Source: Candidatus Woesearchaeota archaeon (GTDB lineage: Archaea > Nanobdellota > Nanobdellia > Woesearchaeales > UBA12501). From it: a stretch of DNA of 5,492 nucleotides. Location of the stretch: positions 1 to 5,492 of the forward strand of contig JAPLZS010000051.1 in the NCBI GenBank assembly GCA_026394915.1, in the 5' to 3' direction. Each line of letters starts with the position of its first letter. Position 1 is the first letter of the stretch. Shown one piece after another: positions 4,358-5,492 of the stretch. The position numbers and the translations under genes are program-made. Under the pieces are notes generated by a model. That model searched no databases. It saw nothing but the letters and a program-made list of their open reading frames with translations, and was not told where the DNA came from.

Positions 4358-4415
4358 TGTCTCATTACAAATTTATTAATGTTTCGCAATAAGACCACTC
4401 TGATATTAGACAAAC

Positions 4416-4423
4416 TTTAAAAA
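4416..4423 (+). promoter_or_regulatory. TATA box of gltX
   Basis: TTTAAAAA is centred about 26 nt before the ATG at 4446, with no Shine-Dalgarno sequence before that ATG. This predicts a leaderless gltX message. Confidence 0.55.
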
Positions 4424-4445
4424 TAAAGTCTTATAATAAGGCAAT

Positions 4446-5492
4446 ATGGATAACAAAGCACTGGCAATCATAAGGAAGCACGCGCTCCTCAATGCGCTCA
4501 ACTTCGGGAAGGCAGATCCAGGAAGGATGTTCGGCAGGGTGATAGGTGAGATGCCTGAGATCAAGAATGACATGAATGCATTGAAGAAGGCCATAAACGA
4601 GACTGTCAATGAAGTCAACAAGCTTTCAAAAGACAAGGTTGAGGCAGAGCTGAAAAAAGATTATCCTGAGATGCTTGAGAAAAAGGAAGTCGAGAAAAAA
4701 GAGCTTCATGAGTTGAAAGGCATTGTAAAAGGAAAACAAGTCGTCATGAGATTTGCTCCATCTCCATCAGGCCCATTGCATATCGGCCATTCTTATGTCC
4801 TTGGACTGAATTCAGAATATTGCAGGCTGTACAAAGGGAAATTGATATTAAGGATAGAAGACACAAACCCAGCTAACATAGATCCTTATGCATACACCCA
4901 GATACCAGAGGATGCAAAGTGGCTCACAAAGGGCAATGTATCTGAAGTTGTCATCCAGTCAGACAATATTGAGAATTACTATGATCATGCCCTCAAGATG
5001 ATAGAGAAAGGATTTGTTTATGTCTGCACATGCGCTGCAGAGGAATTCAAGAAGACCTCATCAAAGAAAGAGGAATGCCCGTGCAGGAATAACAAGGTTG
5101 CAGAGAATCTTAAGAGATGGAAGATGATGTTTGATCCTGATGAATATGAGGAAGGCGATGCTGTGCTGAGGTTCAAGACAGACATGGCCCACAAGAATCC
5201 TGCAATGAGGGACTTCCCGTTGATGAGGATAAATGACGAGGAGCATCCCAAGACAGGGAAGGAATATAGGGTGTGGCCATTGATGAACTTCTCTGTTGCC
5301 TGCGATGATCATGATTATGGTGTCACGCACTGCCTCAGGGGAAAAGATCACGCAGACAATGCAAAGAGGCAGGAATATATGCAGCGTGCAATGGGATGGC
5401 CTGTTCCAGAGACCCTATTTGTAGGAAGGATAAACTTCAATGGAATGAGCGTATCCTGCTCTGAGACAAAACAGCTCATCAAAGAAGGAAAA
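4446..5492 (+). CDS. gltX: Glutamyl-tRNA synthetase, archaeal type (3' end outside window)
   Basis: The frame is open from ATG 4446 to the right edge (349 residues visible); family members run to about 550-570. The first ~100 residues form the archaeal N-terminal domain (RKHALLNALNFGKADPG at its start, then a charged helical stretch). The class I catalytic domain follows, with FAPSPSGPLHIGH (103-115; HIGH at 112-115), LRIEDTNP, and DYGVTHCLRGKDH near the ATP and tRNA acceptor sites. A CxC-x14-CxC cluster (C194, C196, C211, C213) is a likely zinc knuckle. The KMSKS loop position reads GMSVSCS near M334. It charges tRNA-Glu in the cytoplasm. Archaeal enzymes of this class are usually non-discriminating and also make Glu-tRNA-Gln for GatDE, an inference here. 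The anticodon-binding beta-barrel domains lie beyond the window. Confidence 0.97.
   Translation, partial: MDNKALAIIRKHALLNALNFGKADPGRMFGRVIGEMPEIKNDMNALKKAINETVNEVNKLSKDKVEAELKKDYPEMLEKKEVEKKELHELKGIVKGKQVVMRFAPSPSGPLHIGHSYVLGLNSEYCRLYKGKLILRIEDTNPANIDPYAYTQIPEDAKWLTKGNVSEVVIQSDNIENYYDHALKMIEKGFVYVCTCAAEEFKKTSSKKEECPCRNNKVAENLKRWKMMFDPDEYEEGDAVLRFKTDMAHKNPAMRDFPLMRINDEEHPKTGKEYRVWPLMNFSVACDDHDYGVTHCLRGKDHADNAKRQEYMQRAMGWPVPETLFVGRINFNGMSVSCSETKQLIKEGK

Noticed and set aside
1..5492. CRISPR array, toxin-antitoxin pair or other defence system.
   Set aside because: No regularly spaced repeats or recognisable defence proteins are present; the three tiny membrane genes carry no motif that would support such a call.

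Overview
The window looks like a piece of an archaeal chromosome, most likely from a DPANN-type lineage (Woesearchaeota/Pacearchaeota-like); the lineage is an inference. The archaeal assignment rests on four things: a short archaeal histone, an archaeal-type glutamyl-tRNA synthetase with its ~100-residue N-terminal domain, TATA boxes about 26 nt ahead of several start codons (leaderless mRNAs), and a tRNA interrupted by an intron with a bulge-helix-bulge splice motif.

Region 1-1880 is accessory in character. The left edge holds the 3' end of a DDE transposase gene and a probable insertion-sequence end near 142. Next come an orphan 85-residue gene (209-466) and an HD-domain phosphohydrolase (537-1178), each with its own TATA box. 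Facing them on the minus strand is a compact operon of three small membrane proteins of 39, 93 and 69 residues (1796 down to 1173). The first of these is easily missed because of its size.

Region 1836-3535 is a minus-strand housekeeping block. It reads, in order of transcription, histone (3535-3320), intron-containing tRNA (3282-3185), HAD-family hydrolase (3116-2469) and a HAM1/RdgB-type nucleotide pyrophosphatase (2463-1888). It closes with a hairpin plus T-run terminator at 1870-1836. The HAD and HAM1 genes are 5 nt apart and probably co-transcribed; nucleotide-pool housekeeping is a reasonable shared theme but is not proven.

Region 3632-5492 contains a multi-pass membrane protein of unknown function on the minus strand (4291-3632). 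It diverges from gltX, which starts at 4446 and runs off the right edge. The 154-nt divergent intergenic region carries a TATA box for each direction and tandem copies of a GCATGATC motif that resemble an operator.

The strongest unusual signal is the tRNA. Its 26-nt intron lies inside the T-loop (between positions 59 and 60), not at the usual 37/38 site, and removing it restores a textbook T-loop. No defence system, CRISPR array or complete mobile element is visible.
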